Shown here: positions 9,331 to 19,033 of the stretch, one piece after another
How the letters are laid out: each line of letters begins with the position of its first letter
Numbering within the stretch: position 1 is the stretch's first letter
Source of the DNA: Gammaproteobacteria bacterium
Lineage (GTDB): Bacteria > Pseudomonadota > Gammaproteobacteria > Pseudomonadales > Azotimanducaceae
NCBI GenBank assembly: GCA_018656865.1
Contig: JABHYO010000158.1
Coordinates: 1-33,921, forward strand
Reading direction: 5' to 3'
Length of the DNA: 33,921 nucleotides
Program-made: the position numbers and the translations under genes
Notes under the pieces: generated by a model
Seen by the model: the letters and a program-made list of their open reading frames with translations, nothing else
What the model was told of the DNA's origin: nothing
Database searches by the model: none

Positions 9331-9987
9331 TCAAAGACTCAGGATATATGAGTGTTCCTCACGCAGGGGATTCTTGGTTGCCTGATGCGCATGATCGAAA
9401 TGGACGAACCGATAGGGCAGGTGCTCGTCCCTGCCTTTCGGTATGCCTAGCCGACGCGCCTGAATAATTTTGCCAGGTTTGTCACCCACATTATCGAGTA
9501 TGAATCGACCTTTCTTTAACTGTTGCTGATTCCATTCCGGTACCTTGAGGCCGAGAGATCGGCAGAGCAGGGTTTGGCCGCTGCAGAGTTTGTCGACTGG
9601 TCTGGTACGGCCATTGACAGGATTTATTGCCTGCATGACCTTTATTGTCTTCTTTGGAGATCGTCTGTCGGTAAAGGTGACGCCTGATTTTATTAGAACG
9701 CCATTGCCGTCACCACGAGCTGAAAAATTAAGAGAATCGCCACCTCGCGAGTAATACATATAGATTGTACCGGGCGACATAAACATTGCTTTTCTTGCCT
9801 CGGTGAACCCCAGGGATGAATGACTGCCTTTCTCATCCAGATAGTACGCCTCGGTCTCAATGACCTTGGCAGACAACCAGACTTTGCCGTATTCAGGGTG
9901 AACGATGCGGTGTCGCAACACCTTGCCGATTAGTGCCTGAGCCAGTTGCTGTGGCTCCTGTTCGAAGAATTCAGGTGACACGATCAT
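9331..9987 (-). CDS. mpg: 3-methyladenine DNA glycosylase (AAG/MPG family)
   Basis: This base-excision repair enzyme removes alkylated and deaminated purines. The 218 residues match the monofunctional AAG family. Landmarks are an early LAQALIGKVLRH segment, the catalytic-region VIETEAYYLDEKGSHS (about 42-58, with the Glu expected to activate water), then KAMFMSPGTIYMYYSRGG and GDGNGVLIKSG. The family is less common in gammaproteobacteria than the AlkA/Tag types. No Shine-Dalgarno is visible ahead of ATG 9987. The start lies only 57 bases from proA, so the two divergent promoters must be interleaved. Confidence 0.93.
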   Translation of the reverse strand: MIVSPEFFEQEPQQLAQALIGKVLRHRIVHPEYGKVWLSAKVIETEAYYLDEKGSHSSLGFTEARKAMFMSPGTIYMYYSRGGDSLNFSARGDGNGVLIKSGVTFTDRRSPKKTIKVMQAINPVNGRTRPVDKLCSGQTLLCRSLGLKVPEWNQQQLKKGRFILDNVGDKPGKIIQARRLGIPKGRDEHLPYRFVHFDHAHQATKNPLREEHSYILSL

Positions 9988-10000
9988 GGGTAATTACAGG

Positions 10001-10006
10001 TATAAT
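10001..10006 (+). promoter_or_regulatory. Candidate -10 box for the proA operon
   Basis: A perfect TATAAT lies 38 bases before the proA start. I found no convincing -35 at 16-18 bases; GTGACA at 9975-9980 is 20 bases away. It sits immediately upstream of the divergent mpg start. Confidence 0.4.
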
Positions 10007-10044
10007 GTCGGGTTCTCGAATTCTAGTGATTTTAGAGAAAGGCG

Positions 10045-11298
10045 ATGTCCGAGTACATGCAGCAGGTCGGTATTGACGCGCGCAAAGCGTCCGCGTTGGT
10101 ATGCCGTGCCTCAACGGAACTCAAAAACGATGCCCTCAAAGCCATCGGCGATGAGATCGTGGCGCGTCGTAAAACGCTCATGGCAGAGAACGAGAAAGAT
10201 CTCGTCAATGGACGTGACCATGGTATATCGGAGCCGCTGCTGGATCGTTTGATGTTTACCGAGGCGCGATTTGACTCCATGGTAGAAGGCCTGACTCAGG
10301 TGGCGAGCCTGGACGATCCTGTCGGTGAGATTACCGACATGTCCTATCAGCCTAACGGGTTGCAGATCGGCAAGATGCGTGTGCCGCTGGGTGTCGTCGG
10401 AATCATCTACGAATCACGACCGAATGTAACCATTGATGCGGCGAGCCTTTGTTTGAAATCCGGCAATGCCACTATTTTACGAGGTGGTTCTGAATCGATT
10501 CACTCAAATCTTGCACTGGCTGCCTGTATTGAAGCCGGCCTGGAGAAAACTGGTCTACCCGGAGCGGCAGTGCAGGTAATAAAAAATACCGACAGAGCGC
10601 TTGTGGGCGAGCTGGTTACCATGGACAAGTACGTCGATATTATTGTGCCACGGGGTGGTGCCAGCCTGATCGAACGTATTTCGACAGAGGCCACAATCCC
10701 CGTGATCAAGCACCTGGATGGTATCTGTCATGTCTATATCGACGATGATGCAGATCTCGAGAAAGCCTATGCGATTGCCATCAACGCCAAGGTTCAACGT
10801 TACGCGGTCTGCAATGCGATGGAGACACTGCTGGTCTCGGAAAAAACTGCCAGCGAGATCCTGCCAAGACTTGCTACCGGTTACCAGGAACACGATGTTG
10901 AACTTCGTGGCTGTCAAAAAACGACTGAGATACTCGGCAATGAGGTCTCACAGGCAGAAGAAAGTGACTGGTATGAGGAATATCTCGGTCCGATTCTTGC
11001 GATTCGTACTGTGTCTGGAATCGATGAGGCAATTGAACATATCAATCACTATGGCTCCCAACATACCGATAGCATCGTTACAGAAAACTACACTAATAGT
11101 CGACGCTTTCTCAGGGAGGTCGATTCAAGCTCGGTTATGGTGAATGTCTCAACGCGTTTTTCAGATGGATTTGAATACGGCCTTGGTGCGGAAGTTGGTA
11201 TTTCCACAGACAAACTGCATGCCAGGGGGCCTGTTGGTCTTGAAGGGCTGACTTCACAAAAGTACGTGGTATTTGGTGACGGCCAGATTCGTCAATGA
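10045..11298 (+). CDS. proA: Gamma-glutamyl phosphate reductase
   Basis: This enzyme catalyses the second step of proline synthesis: NADPH-dependent reduction of glutamyl-5-phosphate to glutamate semialdehyde. The 417 residues equal the usual length of this aldehyde-dehydrogenase-fold family. Visible motifs are [30 protein letters not shown] and the catalytic-Cys segment [12 protein letters not shown] (Cys about residue 257). Start ATG 10045 follows AAAGG. The stop overlaps the nadD start by 4 bases (ATGA), so the two are translationally coupled. proB is not in the window. Confidence 0.97.
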   Translation: MSEYMQQVGIDARKASALVCRASTELKNDALKAIGDEIVARRKTLMAENEKDLVNGRDHGISEPLLDRLMFTEARFDSMVEGLTQVASLDDPVGEITDMSYQPNGLQIGKMRVPLGVVGIIYESRPNVTIDAASLCLKSGNATILRGGSESIHSNLALAACIEAGLEKTGLPGAAVQVIKNTDRALVGELVTMDKYVDIIVPRGGASLIERISTEATIPVIKHLDGICHVYIDDDADLEKAYAIAINAKVQRYAVCNAMETLLVSEKTASEILPRLATGYQEHDVELRGCQKTTEILGNEVSQAEESDWYEEYLGPILAIRTVSGIDEAIEHINHYGSQHTDSIVTENYTNSRRFLREVDSSSVMVNVSTRFSDGFEYGLGAEVGISTDKLHARGPVGLEGLTSQKYVVFGDGQIRQ

Positions 11299-11936
11299 AG
11301 TGTACCCTCCTCTTCGGTGGCACCTTTGATCCGATCCATTATGGGCACATTTGTTCGGCAAAGGCGCTGCTCGAGAAATTTGATGAATCCAGCCTGGTGA
11401 TGGTCCCGTGCCGGATTCCACCGCATAGGCCACAGCCAATGGCATCTGCAGGGGATCGATTGCAAATGCTTAAACTGGCGGTGGCGGAAGAGAGCGGACT
11501 CGAAGTCGATGATTGCGAACTGAAACGGCAAGGACCGTCCTACACCTTTGATACACTTAGCGCCTATCGGAAGAAAACCGGTTGCGAGTCGCCACTTTAT
11601 TTTGTCCTGGGTCACGATGCCTGGGTGACCCTGCCCACCTGGTATCGCTGGGTGGAACTCGTCGATCTCGCGCACCTGATTGTGCTGGGACGACCAGGCC
11701 AGTTCGCTGATGAGCCTGAAGAACTTAAAAACTGGGTGCAAGACCGGCGGGTAACACTGGAGGACTCTCAGTCAGAGCCCTGCGGCAAAGTAGTCGGTAT
11801 CAACCTCGCGCCTATTCACATTTCGGCGACAGCAGCACGTCGGGCGCTTGCCTGCGGCCGGCCGGTTGATGATATGGTACCGAAACCGGTTGAACGCTAT
11901 ATCGTGGAACGGCAACTATACGTAACGGAGCATTAA
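11295..11936 (+). CDS. nadD: Nicotinate-nucleotide adenylyltransferase
   Basis: NadD adenylates nicotinate mononucleotide to deamido-NAD in NAD synthesis. The 213-residue protein shows the nucleotidyltransferase signature [11 protein letters not shown] at the N-terminus and [10 protein letters not shown] near the C-terminus (the ISxTxxR motif). [12 protein letters not shown] in the middle is typical of the family. Its start overlaps the proA stop, and its TAA shares one base with the rsfS ATG, so proA-nadD-rsfS form a tightly coupled unit. Confidence 0.96.
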   Translation: MKCTLLFGGTFDPIHYGHICSAKALLEKFDESSLVMVPCRIPPHRPQPMASAGDRLQMLKLAVAEESGLEVDDCELKRQGPSYTFDTLSAYRKKTGCESPLYFVLGHDAWVTLPTWYRWVELVDLAHLIVLGRPGQFADEPEELKNWVQDRRVTLEDSQSEPCGKVVGINLAPIHISATAARRALACGRPVDDMVPKPVERYIVERQLYVTEH

Positions 11937-12292
11937 TGGAAAGTGAAGCACTCAAGGACCTCGTGGTCGATGCCCTTGAAGACATCAAGGGGATTGAGAT
12001 TGTTGTCCTCGACGTTGAGGCGAAGACTGATATTGCCGATTACATGGTCGTGGCAAGTGGCACTACCAGCCGTCAGGTGAAGGCACTTGCCGATAATGTC
12101 CAACAGGAAGCGAAGGCTGCCGGCAACAAGGTTGTTGGGGTTGAAGGTGGCGATACCGCAGAGTGGGTGCTGATCGATCTAGGCGATGTCATCGTCCACG
12201 TCATGCTGCCCAAAGTTCGTGATTTCTATGACCTGGAGCGTCTCTGGAGTCTGGGCCCGAAGCGAAACGAAGACACCATTGCTGAAGATTGA
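11936..12292 (+). CDS. rsfS: Ribosomal silencing factor RsfS
   Basis: RsfS (YbeB/Iojap) binds ribosomal protein uL14 and blocks subunit joining when nutrients are short. The 118 residues contain the family core DIADYMVVASGTTSRQVKALADNV and the later GDTAEWVLIDLGDVIVHVM. ATG 11936 overlaps the last base of the nadD stop. The 3' end overlaps the inferred rlmH start by 14 bases. The order nadD-rsfS-rlmH-mrdA is conserved in gammaproteobacteria. Confidence 0.96.
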   Translation: MESEALKDLVVDALEDIKGIEIVVLDVEAKTDIADYMVVASGTTSRQVKALADNVQQEAKAAGNKVVGVEGGDTAEWVLIDLGDVIVHVMLPKVRDFYDLERLWSLGPKRNEDTIAED

Positions 12293-12749
12293 GCTTGTTG
12301 CCGTAGGGACTAAACCACCGGCCTGGGTGTTGGATGGAATCCAGCAGTACACATCGCGTCTAACCCGAGAATGCAGATTTTCAATCACCGAGATTCGAAC
12401 GTCTGATCGAAAAAAGCCAAAGTCAGTTAATTCGCTGAAGAATGAAGAAGGTAAAGCTTTGTTGGCTGCAGTCTCAGATTCCGCTCGCGTTATAGTCCTG
12501 GACAGGTCCGGAAAAGACTGGAGTACTGAGCAGTTTGCTGGAAAATTACAGGACTGGAGTCAGTTGACGAATCACTTCCAGTTTCTGGTGGGCGGACCGG
12601 ATGGCCTCGCCACCGAATGTCTGGAACGGGCGGATGAGGTCTGGTCCCTGTCGAAGCTGACCTATCCGCATTTCCTGGTGCGAGTGATGTTGGCTGAACA
12701 GATCTATCGCGCACTGATGGTGAATGCGGGGCACCCGTACCACAAGTGA
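12279..12749 (+). CDS. rlmH: 23S rRNA pseudouridine-1915 N3-methyltransferase RlmH
   Basis: RlmH is a SPOUT methyltransferase that modifies pseudouridine 1915 in helix 69 of 23S rRNA, using S-adenosylmethionine. The frame is open from further upstream, but homology begins at LKIELVAVGTKPPAWV. The fitting start is therefore TTG 12279 (or CTG 12282), giving 156 residues against 155 in E. coli. No ATG is available near this point. The SAM-binding knot is visible as FLVGGPDG, and the C-terminus ends HPYHK as expected. The gene overlaps rsfS by 14 bases in another frame, so start-up probably depends on translational coupling. Confidence 0.92.
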   Translation: MLKIELVAVGTKPPAWVLDGIQQYTSRLTRECRFSITEIRTSDRKKPKSVNSLKNEEGKALLAAVSDSARVIVLDRSGKDWSTEQFAGKLQDWSQLTNHFQFLVGGPDGLATECLERADEVWSLSKLTYPHFLVRVMLAEQIYRALMVNAGHPYHK

Positions 12750-12755
12750 TGAGCC

Positions 12756-14666
12756 ATGGTTGAACCGCTAGCGTTAAAAGATCATACCTGGGAGAGCCGA
12801 ATCTTCCTCAAGCGGATCGTGGTTGGTTTCGGTATTTTGGTTGTGCTAACTCTGTTTCTGGTAGCGCGGTTTTTTTACCTGCAGATAGTGCAGCACGACG
12901 TCTACGCTACACTTTCCGACAAGAACCGTATACAGGTTCAGCCGCTACCACCCACAAGGGGTCTCATATACGATCGTAACGGAGAGCTGCTGGCTGACAA
13001 TTCGCCCTCTTTTAACCTCACTATCACGCCGGAGCGGGTGGATGATATTGGCGGGACGCTCGAACACCTAAATCGTATTCTGGGCTTGCGCGATGATGAG
13101 ATCGAAGCTTTCGAGAAGCGCAAGAAGCGTCGGCGCCGGCCATTTGAATCAGTACCACTGCTGTATCGTCTGACCCAGGAAGAGATTGCCATTTTCAGTG
13201 TCGACCGACACATGATGCCCGGTGTCGAGGTTGAAGCCCGTCTGGTTCGACACTACCCCCGGGGTGAACTAATGGTACATGCAGTTGGTTCTGTCCGACG
13301 TATCAATGAAGCTGATGCTCGTCGGATAGACCCGGTGGCGTATGCAGGTACCGATCATATAGGCAAGATTGGCGTAGAAAAGTACTATGAACCCGATTTG
13401 CTCGGTCAGGTGGGCTACCAGCAGGTGGAAATTGACGCTCGCGGCCGCGTGATGAAGGTCATGGAATCGACCCTGCCGGTACCGGGCAAAAATTTGATAC
13501 TTCATGTTGATGCCACCCTGCAGCAGGCTGCGGTAGATGCGTTGGGCGATCGCCGGGGAACTGTCGTTGCGATTGAACCTGAAACCGGCGGTATTCTCGC
13601 CATGGTCAGCAAACCAGGTTATGACCCAAACCTTTTTGTCACAGGCATCGATCACAAGACCTACGCGTCATTGCGGGATTCCATAGACGTGCCGCTGTTC
13701 AATAGGGCTATCCAAGGTCAGTATCAGCCCGGTTCGACCATCAAACCGATTATTGGTCTCGCCGGTCTGGTTACAGGTTTGATCACGGCCGACTACTTTA
13801 TTGAGGATCCTGGTTGGTTCCAGCTGCCGGGAAAAGAGCGGCTCTACCGAGACTGGAATTGGCGTATGAGCGGAGCCGGCGGTCACGGTAAAGTCAATCT
13901 CCAGAAAGCGATCTACCGTTCTTGCAATGTCTACTTCTATACTCTTTCGGTGAAACTTGGTATCGACCGTATCGATGATTATCTGGCGCTGTTTGGTTTG
14001 GGTGTCAATACGGCCCTCGATCTGCCGGAAGCGAAAAACGGTCTGCTACCCAGCAGGGAGTGGAAGAAAGAGAATCGAGGCCTGCCCTGGTATCCGGGCG
14101 ACACCGTCAATATTGGTATCGGCCAGGGTGATATGCTGGTGACGCCGCTACAACTTGCAACGGCGGTCACAGTCATCGCCAATCGAGGTCGGTGGGTGGC
14201 GCCCCGCATGCTCCAATCTGGCAGTGATTTGCTAAATCGGTCTGATGCCACCCGTATGGATAGTATTGAATTGATACCAACTCATGTCTGGGATTACATT
14301 ATTGGTTCCATGGAGAAGGTTGTTCATCGAGGAAACCAGGGTTTTGGCGAAAACGGTACGGCCTGGGCACATATTGGCCGGGATATTAACTACCGTATGG
14401 CGGGGAAATCCGGTACCGCCCAGGTGGTCGAAATCAAACAGGGCGAGGAGTATGACGAGGAGATACTTGATGAGCGGCAACGTAAGCATGCCTGGTTTGT
14501 AGCCTTTGCTCCGGTGGATAAGCCGAAGATTGCGCTGGCGGTTTTGCTGGAAAACGGTGGTGGTGGTAGTGAGGTGGCTGCGCCCGTCGCGCGTGCAATT
14601 CTCGATCATCACCTGCTGGGGAGTGTGGCACCCCACGTTGCTTCTGTGGCCGGAGGTGAGGAATGA
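12756..14666 (+). CDS. mrdA: Penicillin-binding protein 2 (elongasome transpeptidase)
   Basis: PBP2 is the class B transpeptidase of the rod-shape elongation complex, anchored in the inner membrane with its catalytic part in the periplasm. The 636 residues show one N-terminal membrane helix (about 22-44), the dimerisation/pedestal region starting PTRGLIYDRNGELLADN, and a transpeptidase domain. Active-site motifs are S327-T-I-K, S389-C-N and K551-S-G. It follows rlmH by 6 bases without a clear Shine-Dalgarno, and its stop overlaps the start of rodA, its partner glycosyltransferase. Confidence 0.97.
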   Translation: MVEPLALKDHTWESRIFLKRIVVGFGILVVLTLFLVARFFYLQIVQHDVYATLSDKNRIQVQPLPPTRGLIYDRNGELLADNSPSFNLTITPERVDDIGGTLEHLNRILGLRDDEIEAFEKRKKRRRRPFESVPLLYRLTQEEIAIFSVDRHMMPGVEVEARLVRHYPRGELMVHAVGSVRRINEADARRIDPVAYAGTDHIGKIGVEKYYEPDLLGQVGYQQVEIDARGRVMKVMESTLPVPGKNLILHVDATLQQAAVDALGDRRGTVVAIEPETGGILAMVSKPGYDPNLFVTGIDHKTYASLRDSIDVPLFNRAIQGQYQPGSTIKPIIGLAGLVTGLITADYFIEDPGWFQLPGKERLYRDWNWRMSGAGGHGKVNLQKAIYRSCNVYFYTLSVKLGIDRIDDYLALFGLGVNTALDLPEAKNGLLPSREWKKENRGLPWYPGDTVNIGIGQGDMLVTPLQLATAVTVIANRGRWVAPRMLQSGSDLLNRSDATRMDSIELIPTHVWDYIIGSMEKVVHRGNQGFGENGTAWAHIGRDINYRMAGKSGTAQVVEIKQGEEYDEEILDERQRKHAWFVAFAPVDKPKIALAVLLENGGGGSEVAAPVARAILDHHLLGSVAPHVASVAGGEE

Positions 14667-15802
14667 GTCACGATTTCGTTCGGCAACTGCCGGGGGCAGG
14701 TCTCAACTCCCCTCGTAAGGCGACTGTTGGCGATATGGTGCATCTGGACCTGCCTATGGTATTCCTGTTGCTCGTGATCTCCGCATACGGTTTGTTGATC
14801 CTCTACAGTGCAGGCGGGCAGCGAACGGAGCCCGTGATGTCTCAGGGTCTGAAGATTCTGGCGGGTGTTGTCGTCATGGTCCTTGCGGCTCAGATCTCAC
14901 CGATCTTCTACCGTCGCATGGCTCCCTGGATCTTTCTCGCGGGACTTGCCACGTTGGTTTTGGTGTATTTTTTTGGCCTTGAAATCAAAGGCTCCAGGCG
15001 ATGGTTGCGGATACCGGGCGTAATAAGCTTTCAGCCGTCTGAGATCATGAAGCTCGTATTACCCCTGATCCTCGCCTGGTATTTTCATGATCGCCACCTG
15101 CCACCGAAGGCACGGCACGTATTCTGGTCGCTGGTCATTATCGCCATACCGGTAATGTTGATTGCATTCCAGCCGGACCTGGGTACATCACTGATCATTG
15201 GTGCCTCCGGTTTGTTCGTCCTGCTGCTGGCGGGAATTCAGTGGCGGTTGGTGTTTTCCGCTATTGGCATTGGCGTGATCTCAGCACCCGCGCTCTGGTT
15301 TGTGCTGAGGGACTACCAGCGCCAGCGTATCCTCACTTTGCTCAATCCTGAAAGTGATCCACTTGGTGCCGGATGGAATATCATTCAGTCGAAGACAGCC
15401 ATTGGTTCAGGCGGGTTATTCGGCAAAGGCCTTTTTCAGGGCACTCAGTCGCATCTGGATTTTCTTCCGGAATCACAAACGGACTTCATCATTGCGGTAC
15501 TTGGGGAAGAACTGGGCTTTGCTGGTGTGGTCTTTCTGCTGATTTTGTACATCCTGCTGGTGGGTCGGGGCGTCATTCTCTCCGTTCAGGCTCAGGACAC
15601 CTTTGGTCGTTTACTATGCGGCAGTATTACATTTACATTTTTTGTCTACGTGTTTGTTAATATTGGCATGGTCAGTGGCATCCTCCCTGTCGTAGGTGTG
15701 CCATTGCCTCTGGTGAGTTTTGGCGGGACGTCAATCCTGACGCTTTTTGCGGGGTTTGGGATTCTTATGTCGGTCCACACTCACCGACGAATAACTTTGT
15801 GA
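14663..15802 (+). CDS. mrdB: Peptidoglycan glycosyltransferase RodA
   Basis: RodA is the SEDS-family polymerase that builds glycan strands from lipid II together with PBP2 during cell elongation. The 379-residue membrane protein has about 10 helices. Typical SEDS segments are GSRRWLRIPGVISFQPSE, AFQPDLGTSLI, the extracellular-loop ESDPLGAGWNIIQSKTAIG and the closing VPLPLVSFGGTSILT. The start ATG overlaps the mrdA stop (ATGA) and is preceded by GGAGGTGAGG, a strong ribosome-binding region. The gene is also called rodA. Confidence 0.97.
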   Translation: MSHDFVRQLPGAGLNSPRKATVGDMVHLDLPMVFLLLVISAYGLLILYSAGGQRTEPVMSQGLKILAGVVVMVLAAQISPIFYRRMAPWIFLAGLATLVLVYFFGLEIKGSRRWLRIPGVISFQPSEIMKLVLPLILAWYFHDRHLPPKARHVFWSLVIIAIPVMLIAFQPDLGTSLIIGASGLFVLLLAGIQWRLVFSAIGIGVISAPALWFVLRDYQRQRILTLLNPESDPLGAGWNIIQSKTAIGSGGLFGKGLFQGTQSHLDFLPESQTDFIIAVLGEELGFAGVVFLLILYILLVGRGVILSVQAQDTFGRLLCGSITFTFFVYVFVNIGMVSGILPVVGVPLPLVSFGGTSILTLFAGFGILMSVHTHRRITL

Positions 15803-15809
15803 GTATCAG

Positions 15810-16820
15810 ATGAATCGTTTTATTTCTATTGCCAGCCTGTTGCTACCGAGCCTTCTGTTGCAAAACTTTTTGCTGCAGAACCAGGCATTTGCCATGGACT
15901 ATACCGAGCGGGATGAGGTCAGGGCTTTCGTTAAAGAGCTTGCTGCTGCGGAATCGTTTGATGAAAAGGAGTTGCTGTCGCTCTTCAAGCATGCCGAGTA
16001 CAAGCAGAAGATTGTTGATGCCATTAGCCGACCGGCTGAAAAGGTATTGAACTGGGATGCGTACCAGGACATCTTTCTGACTGAGCGCCGCATCGAAGCC
16101 GGTGTTGAATTCATGTACGAGAATCGGGATGCACTGGCCGCAGCGAGTAAAACATACGGTGTGCCTCCGGTGATTATCACCGCCATTATTGGTGTTGAGA
16201 CCATGTATGGCCGCATCACAGGTGGCTACCGGGTACTGGATGCATTGGCAACGCTGTCCTTTGACTACCCGCCACGCTCACGGTTTTTCCGCAGCGAGCT
16301 CAAGCACTTTATCCTGCTGGCTCGGGAAGAAAAGCGAATGATCACGGATCTCACGGGCTCTTACGCTGGCGCCATGGGGATGGGGCAATTTATCCCGAGT
16401 AGTTATCGACGATACGCGGTTGACTTCGATCAGGATGGACATCGTGATATTTGGAACAACCCCACCGATGCTATAGGCAGTGTCGCCAATTATCTGGCCG
16501 AGCACGGCTGGCAGCGGGAGGGACGGGTCACGGTCGCGGTAGATGCAGTTGGCGTACCCGCTGATATTTTCAACGAATCGTTGAAACCGACCCGGACCGT
16601 CGCTGAACTGCGGGAACTTGGCCTGAGGGAAGAAAGCCTCGTGATGGATGAGATGGTTTCACCGATGCGGCTTGTTGGTAAGCAGGGCGACGAGTTCTGG
16701 CTTGGACTCAAGAACTTCTATGTGATTACCCGATACAACCACAGCAAATTGTACGCCATGGCGGTATTCCAGTTGAGTGAGGGATTACGCAAGGGCAGTG
16801 CTGAGTTTGCGGTACGCTGA
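15810..16820 (+). CDS. mltB: Membrane-bound lytic murein transglycosylase B
   Basis: MltB cleaves glycan strands of peptidoglycan to 1,6-anhydromuramic products. The 336 residues start with a hydrophobic export signal (SIASLLLPSLLLQNFLL). No lipobox Cys is visible, so it may be a soluble periplasmic form rather than a lipoprotein. The catalytic Glu is E130 in GVETMYGR, and the family core GAMGMGQFIPSSYRRYAVDF lies downstream. It begins 7 bases after rodA, inside the cell-elongation operon. Confidence 0.93.
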   Translation: MNRFISIASLLLPSLLLQNFLLQNQAFAMDYTERDEVRAFVKELAAAESFDEKELLSLFKHAEYKQKIVDAISRPAEKVLNWDAYQDIFLTERRIEAGVEFMYENRDALAAASKTYGVPPVIITAIIGVETMYGRITGGYRVLDALATLSFDYPPRSRFFRSELKHFILLAREEKRMITDLTGSYAGAMGMGQFIPSSYRRYAVDFDQDGHRDIWNNPTDAIGSVANYLAEHGWQREGRVTVAVDAVGVPADIFNESLKPTRTVAELRELGLREESLVMDEMVSPMRLVGKQGDEFWLGLKNFYVITRYNHSKLYAMAVFQLSEGLRKGSAEFAVR

Positions 16821-16844
16821 CCTATCTTCTTAAGAATCTCTTCT

Positions 16845-17591
16845 GTGAAATCACGAACTTTCCTGATTCTTGTAATTCAATGCCTGTTATTGGCCGGTTG
16901 CGCGGTAACGGTAACGCCGCCCACGGCGGATGGGAAGAAGGCTCCGGTGAAGCCGGGACCAGGGCAGTATGAGGTATTCGGCAAGATATACGATCTTATG
17001 CCGAGCAGTCTTGGGTATCTTGAGATTGGTATTGCCTCCTGGTATGGCAAGAAATTTCATGGGCGCCTGACGGCTATGGGTGAGGTCTATGATATGTATG
17101 GAATAACTGCAGCTCACAAGGCGTTGCCGCTGCCGACGATGGTGCGGGTGACTAATCTCGACAATGGTCGGGACGTGGTGCTGCGGGTAAATGATCGCGG
17201 CCCCTTTCACGAGGATCGCCTGATCGATCTGTCCTATGCCGCTGCGCGACGACTCGGGTTTGATACACAGGGTACGGCGCCAGTGGTGGTTGAGGCGATC
17301 GATGAAGTGAACTACCCGGAGTTGGCAGCGAAGATACACAAGGATAACTATTATCTTCAGGCCGGGGCTTTTCAGCGCAGGCAGGGTGCTGAAGAACAGT
17401 TGAAGCGGGTTAAGGATGCCCTGCCGGTTGATGTGCAGGTTAGAATTCTGACCAGCGAGACTAGTAGCGGTCTGCTTTATAAGGTCTGGGTCGGTCCTTT
17501 GGAGTCCATTCGCGAAGAGGAAATCGTCGCTGAACGAATTCGGGACAGAAACCTGGGTAGCCCGGTAAGAGTAACCGTTGGCAGTGAGTAA
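16845..17591 (+). CDS. rlpA: Rare lipoprotein A, septal-ring lytic transglycosylase-like
   Basis: RlpA is an outer-membrane lipoprotein that binds, and in some species cleaves, denuded glycan at the septum. The 248 residues comprise a lipoprotein signal with lipobox LLAGC (about 15-19), a double-psi beta-barrel domain (about 60-155) and a C-terminal SPOR domain (about 165-245, YYLQAGAFQRRQGAEEQL). In the barrel, MGEVYD, ITAAHKALPLP and VNDRGPF supply the Glu, His and Asp linked to lytic activity in Pseudomonas. The start is GTG 16845, with no strong Shine-Dalgarno. It sits between mltB and dacA. Confidence 0.94.
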   Translation: MKSRTFLILVIQCLLLAGCAVTVTPPTADGKKAPVKPGPGQYEVFGKIYDLMPSSLGYLEIGIASWYGKKFHGRLTAMGEVYDMYGITAAHKALPLPTMVRVTNLDNGRDVVLRVNDRGPFHEDRLIDLSYAAARRLGFDTQGTAPVVVEAIDEVNYPELAAKIHKDNYYLQAGAFQRRQGAEEQLKRVKDALPVDVQVRILTSETSSGLLYKVWVGPLESIREEEIVAERIRDRNLGSPVRVTVGSE

Positions 17592-17606
17592 TATTAAGGA
17601 GATGAA

Positions 17607-18776
17607 GTGATAATGAGAGGCCTGATCGTACTTTTGTTGGTATTTGTGGGCGTGGCGAGGGCTGCACCAGCCATTATTCCTGCTCCACCCCAACTGGCGG
17701 CAAGTGGATATCTCCTGATTGATGCCAAAACCGGCAAGGTGCTGGTTGAACACAATGCCGATCAGCGTTTGCCTCCGGCGAGCCTGACCAAAATAATGAC
17801 CAGCTTCGTTGCAGCCAAAGAGCTGAGTCGTAGCACCATTTCTTTCGATGACGAGGTTGATATCAGCGTCAAAGCCTGGCGGATGGAAGGCTCCCGCATG
17901 TTTCTTCGAGAAGGTACCCAGGTTCGCCTGGAAGATATCCTCCGCGGCGTGATCATTCAGTCAGGCAACGATGCTAGCGTGGCTCTGGCCGAACACATTG
18001 CGGGCGGTGAGGATGCCTTCGCCGATGTGATGAACCAGTACGCAAGCCAGTTGGGTATGACAGGCACTCATTTTGTTAATGCAACGGGATTGCCGGATGA
18101 AAACCACTTCACGACAGCAAAAGATCTTTCCAGGCTGACGGTTGCGTTGATCAATGAGTTCCCGGAGCACTACCGTATTTACAAGGAAAAGACATTTACC
18201 TACAACGAGATCCGCCAGGGTAATCGGAATCTATTGCTGATGCGGGATAGTTCAGTCGATGGCGTCAAGACTGGCCATACAGAAGCAGCGGGCTACTGCC
18301 TGGTTGCTTCGGCCATGCGCGGTGATATGCGGCTCATTTCGGTGGTCATGGGTGCATCATCTGAAGGCGCGCGAGCGACAGAGAGCCAGAAGCTCCTGAC
18401 CTATGGTTTTCGCTACTATGAGACGGCCCCCCTCTACAATGCTGGTGACACGCTGAAGCAGGTTCGTGTCTGGGGCGGTCAGCATAAATCGATCAGACTG
18501 GGGTTGTCAGAAGATATGGTGCTGACCATTGCAAAAGGTTCGCGTGATGAACTGAAGGCGCTGATTGATGTGAAATCTGAAATACATGCACCACTGACTG
18601 AAGGCGATCAATTAGGAAAACTCACCGTCACCCTATCGGAGGGTGAACGTATTGTTGTGCCCCTTGAAGCGCTGAATGGTGTCCAGGAATCTGGATTTTT
18701 TGCAGGTCTGTGGGATGCAGTCGTGCTCTTCTTCCATAAGCTTGCAGGTGGCGACCCGCTTGCTTGGAGCCCATGA
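17607..18776 (+). CDS. dacA: D-alanyl-D-alanine carboxypeptidase (PBP5/PBP6 family)
   Basis: This low-molecular-weight penicillin-binding protein trims the terminal D-Ala from pentapeptides in the periplasm. The 389 residues carry a signal peptide (MRGLIVLLLVFVGVARA), then active-site motifs S59-L-T-K, S119-G-N and K221-T-G. A PBP5-type beta-rich domain follows, then a C-terminal amphipathic membrane anchor. AAGGAG at 17596-17601 serves either GTG 17607 or ATG 17613. The longer start is listed, but the ATG is equally plausible. Its stop overlaps the ybeD start (ATGA). Confidence 0.96.
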   Translation: MIMRGLIVLLLVFVGVARAAPAIIPAPPQLAASGYLLIDAKTGKVLVEHNADQRLPPASLTKIMTSFVAAKELSRSTISFDDEVDISVKAWRMEGSRMFLREGTQVRLEDILRGVIIQSGNDASVALAEHIAGGEDAFADVMNQYASQLGMTGTHFVNATGLPDENHFTTAKDLSRLTVALINEFPEHYRIYKEKTFTYNEIRQGNRNLLLMRDSSVDGVKTGHTEAAGYCLVASAMRGDMRLISVVMGASSEGARATESQKLLTYGFRYYETAPLYNAGDTLKQVRVWGGQHKSIRLGLSEDMVLTIAKGSRDELKALIDVKSEIHAPLTEGDQLGKLTVTLSEGERIVVPLEALNGVQESGFFAGLWDAVVLFFHKLAGGDPLAWSP

Positions 18777-19033
18777 CCAAGCCAAGCATAACCTTCCCCT
18801 GTGAGTATCCCATTAAAGTTGTGGGCGATGTGCGAGAGGGCTTTCATGAAGATGTCTTCGATGTTGTAATTCGTCATGATCCGACCATGACCACGGAAAG
18901 AGTAAGCCAACGCACCTCCCGCAAAGGTAATTTTGTTTCAATCTCATTTTTGCTTGAAGCCCGGGGTGAAGAGCAGCTGCAAGCCCTTTTTGCCGATTTG
19001 AAGCAGGTCGAGTCTGTGAGAATGGTTCTCTAG
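18773..19033 (+). CDS. ybeD: DUF493 / YbeD family protein
   Basis: This small cytoplasmic protein of 86 residues belongs to the YbeD family (ferredoxin-like, ACT-domain-like fold; E. coli YbeD has 87). Its function is unproven; it is conserved between dacA and lipB. The core TFPCEYPIKVVGDVREGF and RTSRKGNFVSISF are recognisable. The frame is open from TTG 18764, but ATG 18773 fits family length, has GGAG just upstream and overlaps the dacA stop. Its TAG stop is in the same frame as lipB, only 9 bases before the inferred lipB start. Confidence 0.93.
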   Translation: MTKPSITFPCEYPIKVVGDVREGFHEDVFDVVIRHDPTMTTERVSQRTSRKGNFVSISFLLEARGEEQLQALFADLKQVESVRMVL

